Positions 44,216 through 58,000 are shown, counted from the first letter of the stretch. The stretch is 64,000 nt of DNA from Mimachlamys varia (GCA_947623455.1 OX392535.1:42556688-42620687), one strand, 5' to 3'. Program-made: numbers and translations. Notes: generated from the letters alone by a model not told the origin.

Positions 44216-46243
44216 GTAAGTTAATTATATATGAAGCGACAGTTTTATGTCTTCCATACACATTTAACAGTTATATAGCCTGGAGTTCCCTCCCCTTCCT
44301 GTCCCCGTCCTTCAATCCAGAATATCATTTTACCTGTACATGAAAAAATCTGTCTTTGTGTCGACTTTTCGGATGATCAATTGGAAAGAACAATCTTACA
44401 TTAGAGCAAAATTTCAAACAAACGATAACAAATTAGGCACAAATGTTTAATTATCAACATGGCGTTACGATGGAGATGACATTTCTAGTGTTTCAAGTAA
44501 TTGTTCTTTGGATGATTTCATACACAAAACAATAACGAATTTCTGGTCCTGTATCTATTCCACATCTATAAGCTTCCTCAGTACTGTGTATCAGCGCCAT
44601 AGCAACCAAGGATAAACACCGGATTAACATATGTGCATTTTGTATCATGTCTTCAATGAGGGCTCTGATACATTAGTCAATAAACGAATTGCACAGAACT
44701 GGTTAAGGGCACCTGTCTGCATATAACACCAGAAATTAGTTCGGCTTTTTATCCTGGCCAGGTAGATTAGATTTAAACACTGCCGCGTACTTGTACTGAC
44801 TTTAATCGGCTGGAGTTATTGATGTCTATGAAAAGCTCACGGAAGAGTTATAGATTTATATTCATATGTAAAAGATGCTTGGAAACAACTGAATTATAGA
44901 TGTTACCGTGTACCTTTGACATTTAAAAATATCCTCGCAATAGGTAGACATAGCTTGCTGCTATAAGATAGTACAGGTAACACTTTTATGGCTCACAAAA
45001 TCGGTTTCTACTCAAGTTTCTGTATCAGTGGAGTGTTTGTTCAGCTGCAGACTTGTCAGCTAATTGATTTGGCTGCAAGAGTTTTCTTGAATCAGATGCT
45101 TTCACACCTTGCAAAAAGGGAGCAATGATAGCAAAATTTTCATTCGGTCTGCCATCCATCTTAATTTCTGCCAAATTTTATATACATATATGAAACAACT
45201 TCTTCTCATAATCATAATCTGCATAACCAAATTTCATCCATTTTGACTAGAAACATATATACTGGGAAATATTTTCAGATCATTGCATACTTTCCATGAT
45301 TATGTTATACCGGGGGTAATATGTGCTTGTTAACTCATAAAGAGACTCTATTATCATGTTATCAGGATTAATGCCCCAGGGTCATTCCCCACCCCTGGAG
45401 ACTTATTTCAATACATTATTTTATCACTTTTCATATTAATTGTTTGCTATGAATGTTTAACTTGGGACTTCATTGTTATCACAGGGGGGTAACAATAAAT
45501 CTAAAAGTGTGTTTATATACATCAATGCTATGTTTTTCTGGCTTCAAACCTCATCACAACCAAACAACTGGCCCCGAGAATCTTATTGACCTAGATGTAA
45601 ATATGTACACACACAACAACTGTTTCTAACAGGGTTGATTATCAGATAGATTCTAAAAGAGCGACTGACATTTATCGCACTGAATCAACCCTATTAAGGA
45701 TTCATGTTTCCTTTTACTGTACATGGTTTTCATTTGGTGTACAATAGAACTGTAATGTGTTTTATCAATTATTAAGGAAGATTGTGCCGCAAAATTTCTT
45801 TGTATAGGCCTGGAAATTATTTTCCTTCGAAAGTTATTGTAGAAATGTATATGTGGATCTTTTGAAAATTTTGAAATTATAAACAACAAAATGTTTTGAC
45901 TGCATGGTCACTTTGTTGTTGATTTAAGCTCTATGTTTTATAATAAAGAATCCTTGGGATGAAATATCTAGTTTAGGTGATGAATGTTTACTTGGTTATT
46001 GTGAAAAACTACAATTAAGTGATTTGCTGACAGGGCAAGACATTCCTAAGTTTTTTAAAAAAAAAAAGCAAACTTTATTGGAACTTTACTTAAAATTCCA
46101 CATAAAGCATGACATCTTATTGCCTTAATGTTAAAAAAATCATTTTTTTCTGTAAATATCATAGAACTCTATCCTGTATGGATAAAAGTTGTTATTTTTA
46201 TTCTTTATGACTTTGATTTTATTTAGATTGATTTATCTTCCAG
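44216..46243 (+). other. Intron between the UTR exon and the start-codon exon (putative)
   Basis: It is about 2.0 kb, AT-rich, begins GTAAGTTA and ends TTATCTTCCAG. I see no gene or array inside. Confidence 0.45.
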
Positions 46244-46261
46244 GTAGAAAAAGGGTTGAAA

Positions 46262-46292
46262 ATGTGGCCCTTTACCAAGGAGAAACCTGTAG
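46262..46292 (+). CDS. ATP8B (subfamily): P4-ATPase, ATP8B-like: start-codon exon (residues 1-10 and first base of codon 11)
   Basis: The ATG at 46262 opens MWPFTKEKPV; the exon ends in phase 1 at GTAG|GTAAGT (46293). The acceptor is CTTCCAG at 46243, giving an 18-nt 5'UTR part within this exon. The split codon G+AG at 57592 makes Glu, and the join yields KEKPVELERRIKANDSTYN. This aligns with the cytosolic N-terminus of ATP8B proteins, where a short basic start precedes a (E)ERRxxANDxxYN motif. P4-ATPases flip phospholipids from the outer to the cytosolic leaflet and usually pair with a CDC50 subunit. The start is supported by the in-frame stop upstream in the preceding exon. Confidence 0.72.
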
Positions 46293-46444
46293 GTAAGTGT
46301 TTTATTAAAGAAAACCTTTTATTAATTAAGTTGACACTTGCTAAAGCCTGCCCTAGCATGTAAACATTCTGCTCTGAAATTCCACACAGAGGACAATTAA
46401 AGTTAATTTCCTGGGCATAAACGATACCCGTTAACCTGATCATT

Positions 46445-46600
46445 ACGAGAGAGACTCCCTTATTTTGACCAAAATTGACAAATCTCCCTTGAAATCTCCC
46501 TCATTTAAGTTCAAACTCGCACAAACTCAAAATCTACATCTTGTGGTCAAATGGTATATAACCATAACAGGTGTGTCTGGATCAAATAAATACTTGCGCA
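46445..46600 (+). repeat. 290-bp dispersed repeat, partial copy 2
   Basis: It shares TTTTGACCAAAATT, AAAATCTACATCTTGTGGTC and GGTGTGTCTGGATCAAATA with 9378-9672. The 3' half is missing. Confidence 0.6.
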
Positions 46601-49600
46601 TTCATGTTGCAATTAAGGAGCAGACATCCTTGGTAAAATGCAAGTATCCTTTCTCCTTAAATTTCATCACCTGATTGAATCCAATATTGCACTATAGAAT
46701 TCCAATGACCCTGAATCATTGCAGTAGATTTAACCCAGTACTGCAGTGTTGAGTTAGGAAGTATACCGTAGACATTTCACCAATTGATTATCAATTACGA
46801 GAGATATTTCTCCAAATTTCCTCAGTGGCATTGCAAACATACATTTTGTCTGTTTCATTATGGTATGTGTTTCGAAGTTCTCCGAGTTCTTTGTGATAGT
46901 GGAACTCACGCACATGTCTATATGATTATATTTTAGGGTATTGCAGTATTCCTTTATCAGCTTAATGGCTGCATTAATTGTCTCAGTGGCATATATATTC
47001 CAGATCAAATGAAGATGTGCTGCCATGAAATTCTTAAATATTTAGAGTATTTCTATTGTAAAGACATTCAAATTTCATAATCCCTATAAAAATTCAAGGT
47101 CATGTTTATTTAAAGAAATGACATGATGTCTCAATAAATTTTACCGGGGAAATGTTTATAGTAAAAATTGATAATTAGATCATGAAAACCCCTGTGGCAG
47201 GAAAATGCATTGTACATTTGTTGCTATCGTGTTATTTGTTTTTGAGCTCATGTCTATGCCTCTGAATGCCTGTCAGAATTATTTTCAAGCAATTTCAAAC
47301 AATTGAAAGTTGTTTACATTCAAATCAAAACCAATAACAAAAGTATTATTAGTTCATGCACATATCAGATAATTTAATAAGCTTGATTTAGAAGGGATGT
47401 TTTATGGAATAATAGCATTATCATGCAGATTTAACTTTATTTACAAGTGATTCATCATCGAGCCATGTGCAGCTTAAAAATCAGCATAAAAATAGGCAAA
47501 TAGAATTTTTTCTGGGTATTGCATTGTCAGCACAATCTTCGTTTCCACACTTCAAAACCAAAGGAAAGATTTTGATGAAATAAATGGTGCAAGACTTTGT
47601 GTGGATTTGATGAAAATGAACATCAGATATAAACTTGTACCAGGTTAAAAGGGTTTGAGTTTGATAATTATGTTTCCTTTAACCTTGCTGACCTAACTTT
47701 ATCACAGGTATATATGTCATATGTACTGCTTAATTATTCAGCAGTACCACTGTTTTATAAGGCTAGCCATTTCTGTTCAGAAGACATCTGATAAAAAGAG
47801 GGGAAATAACATTGTTATATAAGAAACCTAAAGGCATGGTTGAAGAAAACTCACTTCTTAAAGTTGAGATATTCAATACAAGGGAAAGATATAGTTTTCG
47901 AGTATAGAATTAAGAATATGTTTGTTCCTTTAATATACAAAAATGTAGCTGTTAAGATATATAGGCCAATTGCAATAAATTTTCATAAATTTTTGTTACA
48001 ATGAAGATATCTAATTGGTCAGAAAACTCATGAAATTGGCCACAATTTGAATATATTCCGATGTCTATATCTGTTCTCATAATGGACGGTTGTGCATAGT
48101 GCCACATAAATGCTTGTATGTTTCAAAGTAGCAGTATAAATCTTCAAGTTGAATAACAAGAATGTTTACAGATGTTTTGCCGTTGAAGCAATATGAATGT
48201 AATTCATGCACCCCCTATGCATAACTAACAGGTATATACCCATCCCTATAGAGTTTGTGAGGTCCAGATGAGACTAAATTAGGAAGAATGCAGGGTTAAA
48301 TCATAAACAAAGTAACATCATCCTAGCTACCACAGTTTTAGATTCTGTGACCAATTTTTTCAGTTATTTTCAATTGTTTTAAAATTATAGCGATTGATTT
48401 CTTTCATAGCTAGGATAGAGTTGTAGCTTTTTTAGTGCACTTTAACAGGAAAAACCGAAATAACAAAAAATCGCATTAGTGTTTGAATTACTTAACGTTT
48501 GATTAATGTTTATTGATTATAACTGAGAGCATTATGTTATTGTAAGTGTAAGGGAACTCAGTCATTCCAAACAATGCTGTACTCATCTACGACAGATTAA
48601 CATGTTTTAGTTTCACATTAAACTGATTGATATGCCGAATTTTACGAGTATCATGCAGCACAATGAGAAATGTTTACCGGGGTAATTTCATAGAAAATTA
48701 TCGACAGCAATTAAGGGAGCTGCACTTGACAACAATATAATACTGACTTTGAATTAATTGAGGCATTCCTAAAGGTTTCTGTGCAGCTATGAAGAGAACA
48801 AAAGATCTAACGCTTATACATTAAATTGATTGATTTTGCTCAGCTTTCAAACTACTGCCTTTGTTTCTCAAAAAGATTAAAATTCTCAAAAAGATTAAAA
48901 AAATGAGTATCATTTTCCCAATTTCAGTTAAAACATAATGCTACGTTTTCCAAATTCTTAAAGGAACCAGGATTTTGTAAAATTTTGGAAAGAAATAATC
49001 ACTACTTTTATGAGATGATTTTAATTTACACACCTATAAAAGACAGTGGTATATTATTCAAAGGGAGATAACTCTTAATTGTTGAAAGTATGAACATTTT
49101 TTAACTACAAACCAGTGTTTCAAATACAGAGTGGAATGCTGTTCCTCTTAGGCATACCGAACAAGGGTGCTTTCTTCAATCTTCTCCGGGAGTTCAGATT
49201 GGAACCAGCAATTATCACTTGCATGTAAATTTCAATAAATTTCAATGAAAAATAAAGTCAGATTTGTGAAAAACATGATATATGTCCAAATATTTATTGC
49301 ACTACACTGCAGTTCTTAGTCTGAGTTTAATCTCTATCACTGTGGAGAATTGGAGACTCTGTTGACATCAAGTACAGCACATACATATTCAAGCCACTGT
49401 CCAACAATGATGGTTCTCATCCAATTTATCAGGATCATATGTAGCCAAATTATCCTAGCCTGCATGAGTCCTGCATGCGTACATATATTTCAGCTTTGTG
49501 ATGCACCTATTAGGTGCCCCATGACCCATCGTTTTTGTGAATTTATTACCCCCATGGAACCCCATTAGACTTCCAAAATATAATGGTTCAACCTTAATTC

Positions 49601-49945
49601 CCTGAGACACTTTTCAAACTGATAGACTTTATCTGTCACAACTTGTTTATAAGATAATATCCCAACAGTGACACTTGCCATTATTCCACACAGACCCCAT
49701 TGTTTTAAGCCCATACTAGTTGTGTAATTGGTATATGTTTGCAGTTTTGTGTAATTTTAAAAGAAATTTCAAAACTTGAAGAGGGAGAAGTTAAGCAAAA
49801 TAAAGAAAATTCAAAGACAATGCTATTTTGACAAGCAGCATTTGTGAAAATGTGGTTGGATTGTCTGATGTGATGCTTTTTAATATGGATTGAGTGTTTC
49901 CGTACCTTAATAATGGATAATGTTGGTCGTTATCCTATCTAGAGA

Positions 49946-50182
49946 ATGACGCTATGGACATGTTTTTATCACATGATTTATATATCGCAGCCATTGGGAT
50001 TTGTCTCGACTGCAAACGAAACGGATCTATATAATTATCCGATTGACATTTCATTGCTGTTGGAATCCGAAATCGTACAAAAATTCTTCCAGGAATCAAT
50101 TCAAGGACTGCATTCCATCAGATCAATGTGTATACTTTGTCAAAGAAAATTAGACAAACATTCCGCAGGAATTAAATGTTGA
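49946..50182 (+). other. 78-codon ORF in the intron, unrecognised
   Basis: The frame begins MTLWTCFYHMIYISQPLG and ends MCILCQRKLDKHSAGIKC. It includes a CxxC pair and a final Cys, but I recognise no domain. It is somewhat richer in mixed codons than the surrounding AT-rich intron, yet no splice or promoter context supports it. Probably chance. Confidence 0.12.
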
Positions 50183-51337
50183 TGTGACAATCGAAGATTC
50201 TAAGTCAGCTTTTATAGTCTGACAGAAAAGTGCAAAGCTTTATAAAGAGTGGTATTAATATTAGACCGATGTTACAGGAAAAATAGGATGTTTAGGACAG
50301 ATCGCGGGGTTAGGGGACATTCCTGGCGGAGATCGCAGGGAAAATATTTCTTTTGATGAGATGTTTTATAGCTATTCTAATAGCCATTGATAATTATAGT
50401 TCTTTTAAGCTTGGGTGAAAGATTTTTGATGGATTTGTTATAGTTCTTGAAGCACCAGATTTGAAGGAAAGGAATGCTTGAAGTTCTATCAAAGTGTTAT
50501 TGCATACAAACTCAAAATGAAACATCATAGTTCATTTATCTTGTTTCAAGTTTTGTTTTCAAATGTATGACTATTAAAGCTACTGGTTTAATAATTTTAA
50601 AATTACAAATATAATTTCTTTGACACTGCTTCGATCAGAGCATGGCTTTCGAAAATTTTAACATTCTGACAGAGGTATAATATTAAGTATTTTTTCAGAT
50701 ACTTTAATCAAATTTTGTGGATTACGAAGATGAAAGCACAGCTAGAAAACACCGTTTCGTGGGTACAATGTGTTTCGAGTACCTGCACTCATACAGATGC
50801 ATATATATATAGCTAAGTTTGGTAAAACTTGTAATTACTTAATTGGTGTACCTGTGAAGTTTGGGATAGTTTAAGATCTGTAACACCCGCGTATTATTGC
50901 TGCCATTGAATATAAACCTCCTGCTTTAATTTTTGCTCAGATTTCTGTATTAAATTGTCTCGGATGACATAACAAATCCTGCTGTTAACATTACAGTGGT
51001 GGAACTCGTCTCGATCCGGAAGTGTTAATGCCATTATTAATTTGGATTTTTAATTGCAGTGTTGTTGTCGACAACGGTAAGAAATTATATCATCCTGATG
51101 CTTGCCAAGTAATGGCATATAATCTAGAATTATAGAGCACAACCATAAGATTATGAATCCATAACCGAGAATTAATTGGATTTCTAGCCCAGGTGGATAG
51201 ATATACAGATACAGGAACATCGTAATGGGATTCCAAATATATTTCTAATTTACAGGAAATTTATTGTGAAATAATTTTCTGCTGGAGATATGTACATGTC
51301 AGAAAAATCAATAATGATCTTATAATTGTGCTAAAAC

Positions 51338-51427
51338 TAACTCATTCAACCCTAAAATGTCATAATGAACTATTCCAACCTTTGAATTGGAAGAGTTCAA
51401 ATGTGTCTTCGGGGTAAATGAGTTAAG
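51338..51427. repeat. ~90-bp fold-back repeat, copy 2
   Basis: AACTCATTCAACCCTAAAAT ... TTTGAATTGGAAGAGTTC ... GGGGTAAATGAGTTAAG is the counterpart of 42423-42514. The terminal AACTCATT / AATGAGTT inverted pair is perfect. Confidence 0.65.
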
Positions 51428-54162
51428 TGTATATAGAATAGTTTAATTGTCAATAAAATGGACGGAGGTTGTGATTAAGTTTATATAAACAAAGTTGTAA
51501 CCAACATCAACAGCTACTCGGAGCTCCAGGTACTCTATACCAGAGCGATGATTGACCGTCTGCGGCAGCTGTCACAGTCCTGTACGCACATACAACAGTT
51601 GTTCACGTAAAGAATATATTTTCTGTTGAGTCTTACTGATGTTGGTTACACAGGTGAACACAAGGTGCTAATGGGATTTAAATTTGCCGAACAGAAACCG
51701 TGAAGTTGTGAAAATTCAGGGAGAGATTTGATCAAGGTCTTATAGAGGATTTATGTGAACGAAAACGAAAGAAAATGACAGATTCTTAAACACTTCTATC
51801 AATTACAGTTTTAAAATTGTTGTTGAAAAATTTGGAACTATATGTATTTGTGTCAACTTTGATATTGTAACAAATTGTATATTTAGGAAATTTGGAACTC
51901 GATCTGTCTGTCATAATAATTGGAATTGATTCAACCATTGTTGATCATAATAAACAGTTTCCATGGAAACCCTCACAATGAGATGTACATTGGCCGAACC
52001 TTTGGAACTGTTTGTTGACATTATCATGGTTTTTAATTTTGAACGAAAAACCTGATCAGTTTCAAGTACACTTGAACGGTCATTTATAGTTTTTGGATAA
52101 TTATACACATGTCAAAAGGAACAGACAGAACTTTTTCACTTTTTCTTATGAAAACTACAAAATGCTTTTACCAGTTATTCCTCAATGAATAACAAGTTTA
52201 TGTGTTATCAAATTCCTATAAAAACTTAATGAATCGTGAAACATATTTTATATAGTTCGAAGCTTTACATGGAGACTCAAAATTTCTACTGAATGTGTAT
52301 ACGTAATTATTTTGTGTGAATTTATGAACATTTCATGAATAATACACCCCAAAGTTGAACAAATTAATATAGTACAGATTTTGTATTAATGACAAATTAT
52401 CCTATAAGCTAGCATTTTATACTCAGCAGCTTAAATTTTCAAACACCTGGATGCATGTATCAACTGACCCTAATATATTGGCCTGTGTTGAATTGTCAAT
52501 GGATGATTAGATAAAACATTTCTTTTTCTTAAGTATCGTTATATTGTGTACACATTGACAATTACTATAAGTTGAACAACTGAAGTGTAATTTGGACAGT
52601 CTAGATCTAGATACATTTGTGATGACCATGATAATGATATCTGTTGACGTGTGCTAATTTGTAAAGGAATTCAGGAATTCTTTAGAACAATCTTTGCAAT
52701 TGTACCAGTACATCAGAAACAGGATCTTGTTTCTCATGTACATAAATATTATAATATATTCTGAAAATAAGTTATTATGCTAAGGATTATTTATCCGAGA
52801 ATTGTTCTTTTCACATAATGACCCAGAAACATAACTGAATGATGATGTACCCTAGCCTATGTTTTTTTTGCACTGTGGTCTCGATTCTTTATTTCAAGCA
52901 TAAATGTGAAAAAGATTGAGTGAGATTTGAAAAGATTTCAGCTGTACATTGAATTCATCTGAAAATTCCAGACAATGTTCATTGTCATGCAGAGCTCTGA
53001 GAACATGGTTTTCGAGTCAGAATCGGAATTAGGGCTACAGTAATATTTAAGCCCTTTGATGACCTCGAAGATTTAATCCCAGTATGAAAGGCTTTTTGAA
53101 AGGGAAAAAATTGCGAATATCATCCAGCAATAAGCTATTCTATTACAAATCATGACAGCATTTTGTTTGACATTTCTGGAGGCGGAAAATCAATACTTTT
53201 GAATACTCATAAAAGCATTACAATCTTAAGCTACAAGTCTAGATAGAAATGTATAAATATATGTATGTATATGTGTGATGTCGGTTTTGTCTGTGCGTTA
53301 CTTCTAGGTTTTCTCCGTCGTGGACCAATTATCCGCCTTCCTGTATACGTTCATTTTACGTGTGATAGACATGTCATGTAAAAACAGGTTTGTCAGTTTT
53401 CCGACAGTCCTCACAGAGTTAAATATCATAATGGAATATCAGACCCAGGAGAGACGTTGAAATATAAGGCACTCTTCCGTAAAATAGTACAGCAGTACAC
53501 AATGGTACAATTCAGCCTGATGATGCAGGATTCATAAGCTGGTCACTATGGATTTTGGAATGAAGCACTGCAGTCGTTATTATTAAGGAACGAAACGATT
53601 TGTCTGTGACAGGATCGAAGTGTAGCATCTAGTGCTGCTTATCAACCGGTTGATAGCAATCATGGGTTTGTCAGATTGTGCATTCTGTTTCGGAGGGATT
53701 TCGCTGAGATTAGGGGTCAAGTCCAAGAGATTCATTCATCAGTGCACAGTTTACGCTGAAAGGGTGATGGTTGGTTGAGTTTACCGCTTGGTCAGAAAAC
53801 TTGAGGCTCTGCAATTGATTCGTAAATATCGGCATACAGGACCAATATGTTGTTAGTGTGTAGATGATCCATTAAGGCCCAAGCAGAGCTCGATGTTTAG
53901 TTGTGCCAATGGTGCGATTACATTGGATTTTGATTGACAGCTCCTCAGTGATGAGGTAGATTTCACGGTAAAGGAAATGCCTCTCTTTCCATGCTGTAAT
54001 CGTCAGAAAATCCACGATGCTGGATATGGTTGGTACTACATAAGTTTGTACTTTAAAAAGTTTTTTTCTGCAAATTAAGCTTAATTGATAAGTTCATTAA
54101 ACGACAAGATCACCTAATATTTTAATCAATTTTAATCTGGCATAAATTATATATGTTTACTC

Positions 54163-54462
54163 TGAAACTTTCAATGAGGGAGATCTCCCTCAATCCACAT
54201 TTCTGATGAGGGAGAAAGTGCATGAAATGTGACTGAAACTGTATACATTGCTCAATTTGTCTTTCGTTTTTTATTTATCAAAATAGATTAAAAAAGTATT
54301 CATTTGATCCAGACACACCTGTTATGGTCATTACACACACCCTGATGTAACTAGGATATCATTTAATCACTGGATGTAGATTTTGAATTTATGTGAGTTT
54401 GGACTTACATATGGGATATTTCGGGAGATATGTAAATTTTTTCTGTCAAAATGAGGGAGGGT
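54163..54462 (-). repeat. 290-bp dispersed repeat, copy 3
   Basis: In reverse orientation it matches 9378-9672 along most of its length: GGGAGATCTCCCTCA, GAGGGAGAAAGTG, CATTTGATCCAGACACACC, GGATGTAGATTTTGAATTT and TGTCAAAATGAGGGAG. Confidence 0.68.
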
Positions 54463-55012
54463 TAACGAGTATGATAAATATAAACACGAGCTAAAAGAAA
54501 TAGATATTGATTAAAAATCATACATCTTTCAGTTTATGGTCATTGTTATTCCTATTTAAGTTACGCATCATATAAGGATTGTACAGTATCTCATTTTGTA
54601 TGCGGTAGTATGCCAGCAGTTGGCAACGAACATATTCACTATGGAGCGCTATAACGCAGTCAGAGTTTACTAAGCACAAGAAGGGAGAGTTGCAAATATA
54701 ATGCAAAAAGTATCTTGTAAACATAAAGTAGGCAATTCAACTTGCCACATGGTCACCATGGTCACCATTGTCACTCCTAACTATATGTACACTATATGTA
54801 AGCTGTGCCCTTGGTAATGAACCAGCTTATTTCAATCTGATTGTCATCAAACTTAGCATACATAATAAGCATGAAGAACCAATTCCATATGGGGGCGAGG
54901 GCATTTATGTCTCACAGATATTTCTAGTTTGATCTATTTGTTGTATCATATAGTTACGTCCTCAGAGCATCACATGTATAATAATATTATACTGTTTTAT
55001 GTATGCTCTTTG

Positions 55013-55070
55013 ACCCTGTGGTAGGACGTCAGGCTCGTGACCGAAGGGTTGCGGGTTTGAGTGATATTTC
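55013..55070 (+). mobile_element. tRNA-derived fragment
   Basis: CCTGTGGTAGGACGTCAGGC (A-box-like) and GGGTTGCGGGTTTGAGTG (B-box-like) are at tRNA spacing. There is no matching acceptor stem, so it is a SINE relic. Confidence 0.45.
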
Positions 55071-55095
55071 ACAGCACCTGGCCCTTATAATGCTG

Positions 55096-55233
55096 TCCCA
55101 GGTTCGTGAAACAAGTCTAAATTTGTCTTAAGTTTTGACTTAATTAGCCAATCACAAATAATGTTTCAAAGAAACGTCATATCTGATTGGCTAAGCACAA
55201 ACTTAAGTCTAAGATTGTTTCATGATCTCGGGG
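55096..55233. repeat. Fold-back element, ~138 bp
   Basis: CCCAGGTTCGTGAAACAAGT ... TTAATTAGCCAATCACAAA faces TCTGATTGGCTAAGCACAAA ... GTTTCATGATCTCGGGG. The arms are about 50 bp with mismatches and a short loop near 55165. The ends resemble those of the fold-back element at 62593-62794. Confidence 0.7.
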
Positions 55234-55844
55234 CTGTGAGTGTTGTATCTCCGTGAGCAAGATACTGTAGACTGCTCTGAGTGTGCTAGTCTTAATTATG
55301 CAGCTCAGGATAAGTCTCAGAGTATGGTACACAAGGGCAGTGCTAGAAACTGGAGAATGCTATCTTGTGCGCTGAAATGACAGCACGTTTCAGTAGCACT
55401 GCCATGACAATATACTATCTGGAAAATTGAGAAATTACAGATATATTGGACAATCTACAAACTTAAGGTTGTGATAAAATGGTTAGAAGAATTAACCCTT
55501 TATGATCATCAATTAAATAAAAAATATTAAATTAAAAAAAATGCAACAAAATTTTTTTTGTTTCCAGATGATACATGAGTGATAATTTACTTAATGATCC
55601 AAAAACTAATGAACAAACTTTATGAGCTGAGAGGTCCACATATATTATCAAACCTTCAGAGACATCACAATCTACTTTTATTGTGTAAATATAGGGGCCC
55701 CTGTTGGATTTATCTGTCAAATTCGTAGGGCAATAAATGTCTGGGGTCAATAAATCAACTGATGCCGGAGTGTGTTTATACTTGTAGGTATAGGCCAACT
55801 GTTACAATATATTGATCGGTGTTAAATAGTCCATGATTTTATTG

Positions 55845-55900
55845 TAGCTCTCTAATAGAGGAGATCTGTTATTGTAGCTCTCTAATAGAGGAGATCTGGA
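55845..55900. repeat. 29-bp tandem duplication
   Basis: TATTGTAGCTCTCTAATAGA then GGAGATCTG occurs twice head-to-tail, essentially identical. C-rich GGGG/CCCC-poor tracts (CCCCAACCCC) follow at about 56000. Confidence 0.85.
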
Positions 55901-57159
55901 AACAAAGACACAAATGTATGCTGTAGCTAATTGCTGGTAATGAACTTCTAAATGGCCATAACATGGAATTACATATATGGGGATACAAACACCCAACCCC
56001 CCACCCCAACCCCAACCCCACATCTCTAATACAATGTACATCCAACTGACCCCATTCCAAATACACACACACTCATCCTCACATTAAAAAAAATACATGC
56101 AGTAGCCCAGTACGAGTTAGACTTTTATTGGGCTGAAAGCTTGGCGAGACAAATGTGATGTGTTTAAAGACTGTTAACTGTATATGCTGATAATAATGAC
56201 AACCCCCCCCCCCCCCCGACACACACTCCAACTCCCACTAAAAAAAGATGTGCAGTATTATAAAATTTACACGACCATACATTTAAGTTTTGTGTTAATT
56301 TTAAACAAAGTAGTGTTAAACTTAACAAAAGTTCATATTTACCTATGTAAAATAAAGATAATAACTAATTAATTAATAGGTAATTATTTTTTAGAAGTCC
56401 CTCTTTCATGTAATTAATGGTTCGCAATAAGCTAGGTAATTTTTTCAGAAAATGAATTTGGTTGAAAAATCTGTCCAATATGAAGAATGGTTAACATGAG
56501 GTATATATTGCCTGATTGATAAAATAGCAGTACATTGTCCCCCCACCCTTTTTAAAACAAAAGTGAAATAAACCAACAATTGACCAGCACATATATACCA
56601 GGGTATATACAGGCCCCTTGTAGCTCTTGTATAACTGTACATTCTCTCAAGCTTGTTATCGTGTTGTGACTCCGTATCTTGTCCGTCTGCTCTTTTTAGC
56701 GGCACGACTCATTCATCGTAATTTGATGAAAAAGATACGGCCTAGATCAATACCGTGTAATAGTCACTTTAAGTTCCCCAGATATCTTAACTTCAGTAAC
56801 CGTTTTTAGCCCAGTTCTTGTTGATGGACGTAATCAATGCCACAACACGAATCAAATGGCTCTTAGCGGTGGCCAGACGTCATTAAGAAAATTATACACA
56901 AATTGACTCGGGTTTTGACAGTACATTGTCTATAATGACAGAGGGATATTTGTTATCAAGCTAGTGTGGTCACAAATGCTTTTTGTTTCACCTAGCGTAG
57001 ACGTAGTCGGAGTTGTAGAGATGGGGAAACTGAGGAGGATTTACAATCTCATTCCACATCTATCGTTTCAGTGCGGAGGAGAATTTTTTTCCAGGCAGTT
57101 ACTTACAACATGTCATGTAGATTTTGATGACCCCACTATGAAATGGGCAGGGCATTTAG

Positions 57160-57262
57160 TTGTCAAGGAGAGGACAAATGCACGGCCAGGCCGGGATTCG
57201 AACCTGGGGCCTTCTGAACTCTAAACGGATGTTCAACCAATTGAGCTCTCTGGTCGCTAACA
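57160..57262 (-). mobile_element. tRNA-like SINE, copy 2
   Basis: On the - strand, AGCTCAATTGGTTGAACATC and GGTTCGAATCCCGGCC represent the A and B boxes, followed by TGGCCGTGCATTTGTCCTC. It is the same family as 35605-35712 and lies about 330 bp upstream of a coding exon. Confidence 0.72.
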
Positions 57263-57591
57263 GTCGACCCATTCTAGATCTCCTACTTTGTGGTCAGCCC
57301 TTAACCATTATTCTGTCATTATTCAGTTTCTGCTCATTTACTCTTAATAAAAGATCAGGTGTTCCAAAAGAGTAGTTGAAGTGTTTAGGTAATAACTGCC
57401 AACTGATATCGGCTATGTTCTGAAATCGAAAACCAAATTATTAAGGTAAATTGATAAGGGTGACCGTTTGTCATGTTACATTACTGTACAACTTTGTATT
57501 ATATTAGTAATTGCTAGTCTGTTTTTTTATTAGGACAGCAATTTTTTTCTTTATCACGTTGCTCATATTTTATCTCCATTTGTAATTTCAG

Positions 57592-57650
57592 AGCTGGAGA
57601 GGCGAATCAAGGCCAATGACTCCACCTACAACAAACAGTTTATGTATGCG
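57592..57650 (+). CDS. ATP8B (subfamily): P4-ATPase, ATP8B-like: second coding exon (residues 11-30)
   Basis: The acceptor is TGTAATTTCAG|AG and the donor GCG|GTAAGT. The exon completes a Glu codon and encodes LERRIKANDSTYNKQFMYA, ending in phase 0. The RxxKANDxxYNxxFxYA pattern is characteristic of the cytosolic N-terminus just before M1 in ATP8B proteins (ATP8B2 and ATP8B4 share ANDREYNEKFQYA). There are no disruptions. Confidence 0.9.
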
Positions 57651-57884
57651 GTAAGTATTACCAGGAAACATCGACAGGAGAGCTTCGACCCCCTCACATA
57701 ATGAATAATAATCTGTCGTCATACAACTCCAAAAAGTATGTAATGGTCCCTCTAGACTGACTGCTGGCCCGTTCTTCTGGAGAAATTCTCTGACTGAATT
57801 TTACTACTGTAGCTTATCTCACCATAGTAGTCTTAAGAATCAGACATCCATGTTATCAAAATTATTAGACTATTTTTTTTCTAA

Positions 57885-58000
57885 ATAATTCAATATCTGT
57901 ATACTGTTCTACAGACAGGAGTCTGCAGTCTATGGAAACTCTTGTTCAATATCTGTATACTGTTCTAGAGACGGGAGCCAGTCTATGGAAACTATTGTTC
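57885..58000. repeat. ~56-bp tandem duplication in intron 2
   Basis: TCAATATCTGTATACTGTTC then TAGAGACGGGAG...CAGTCTATGGAAACT occurs twice with minor differences. Confidence 0.8.

Larger units (their letters stand above)
46293..57591 (+). other. Intron 1 of the coding region, about 11.3 kb
   Basis: It is a phase-1 intron, GTAAGTGT ... TGTAATTTCAG. It contains dispersed-repeat fragments (46445, 51338, 54163), tRNA-like relics (55013, 57160), a fold-back element (55096), a 29-bp duplication (55845) and C-rich runs (56001-56020, 56203-56217). Apart from these I see no gene; several 60-90 codon frames, such as 49946-50182, show no known domain. The size is typical of first introns in animal genes and may house regulatory DNA, though none is identifiable. 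Confidence 0.6.

Noticed and set aside
55981..56020. C-rich ACCCCA repeats as a telomere-like or G-quadruplex site
   Set aside because: It is short, irregular and not the TTAGGG type. A quadruplex is possible on the - strand but nothing else supports a role.
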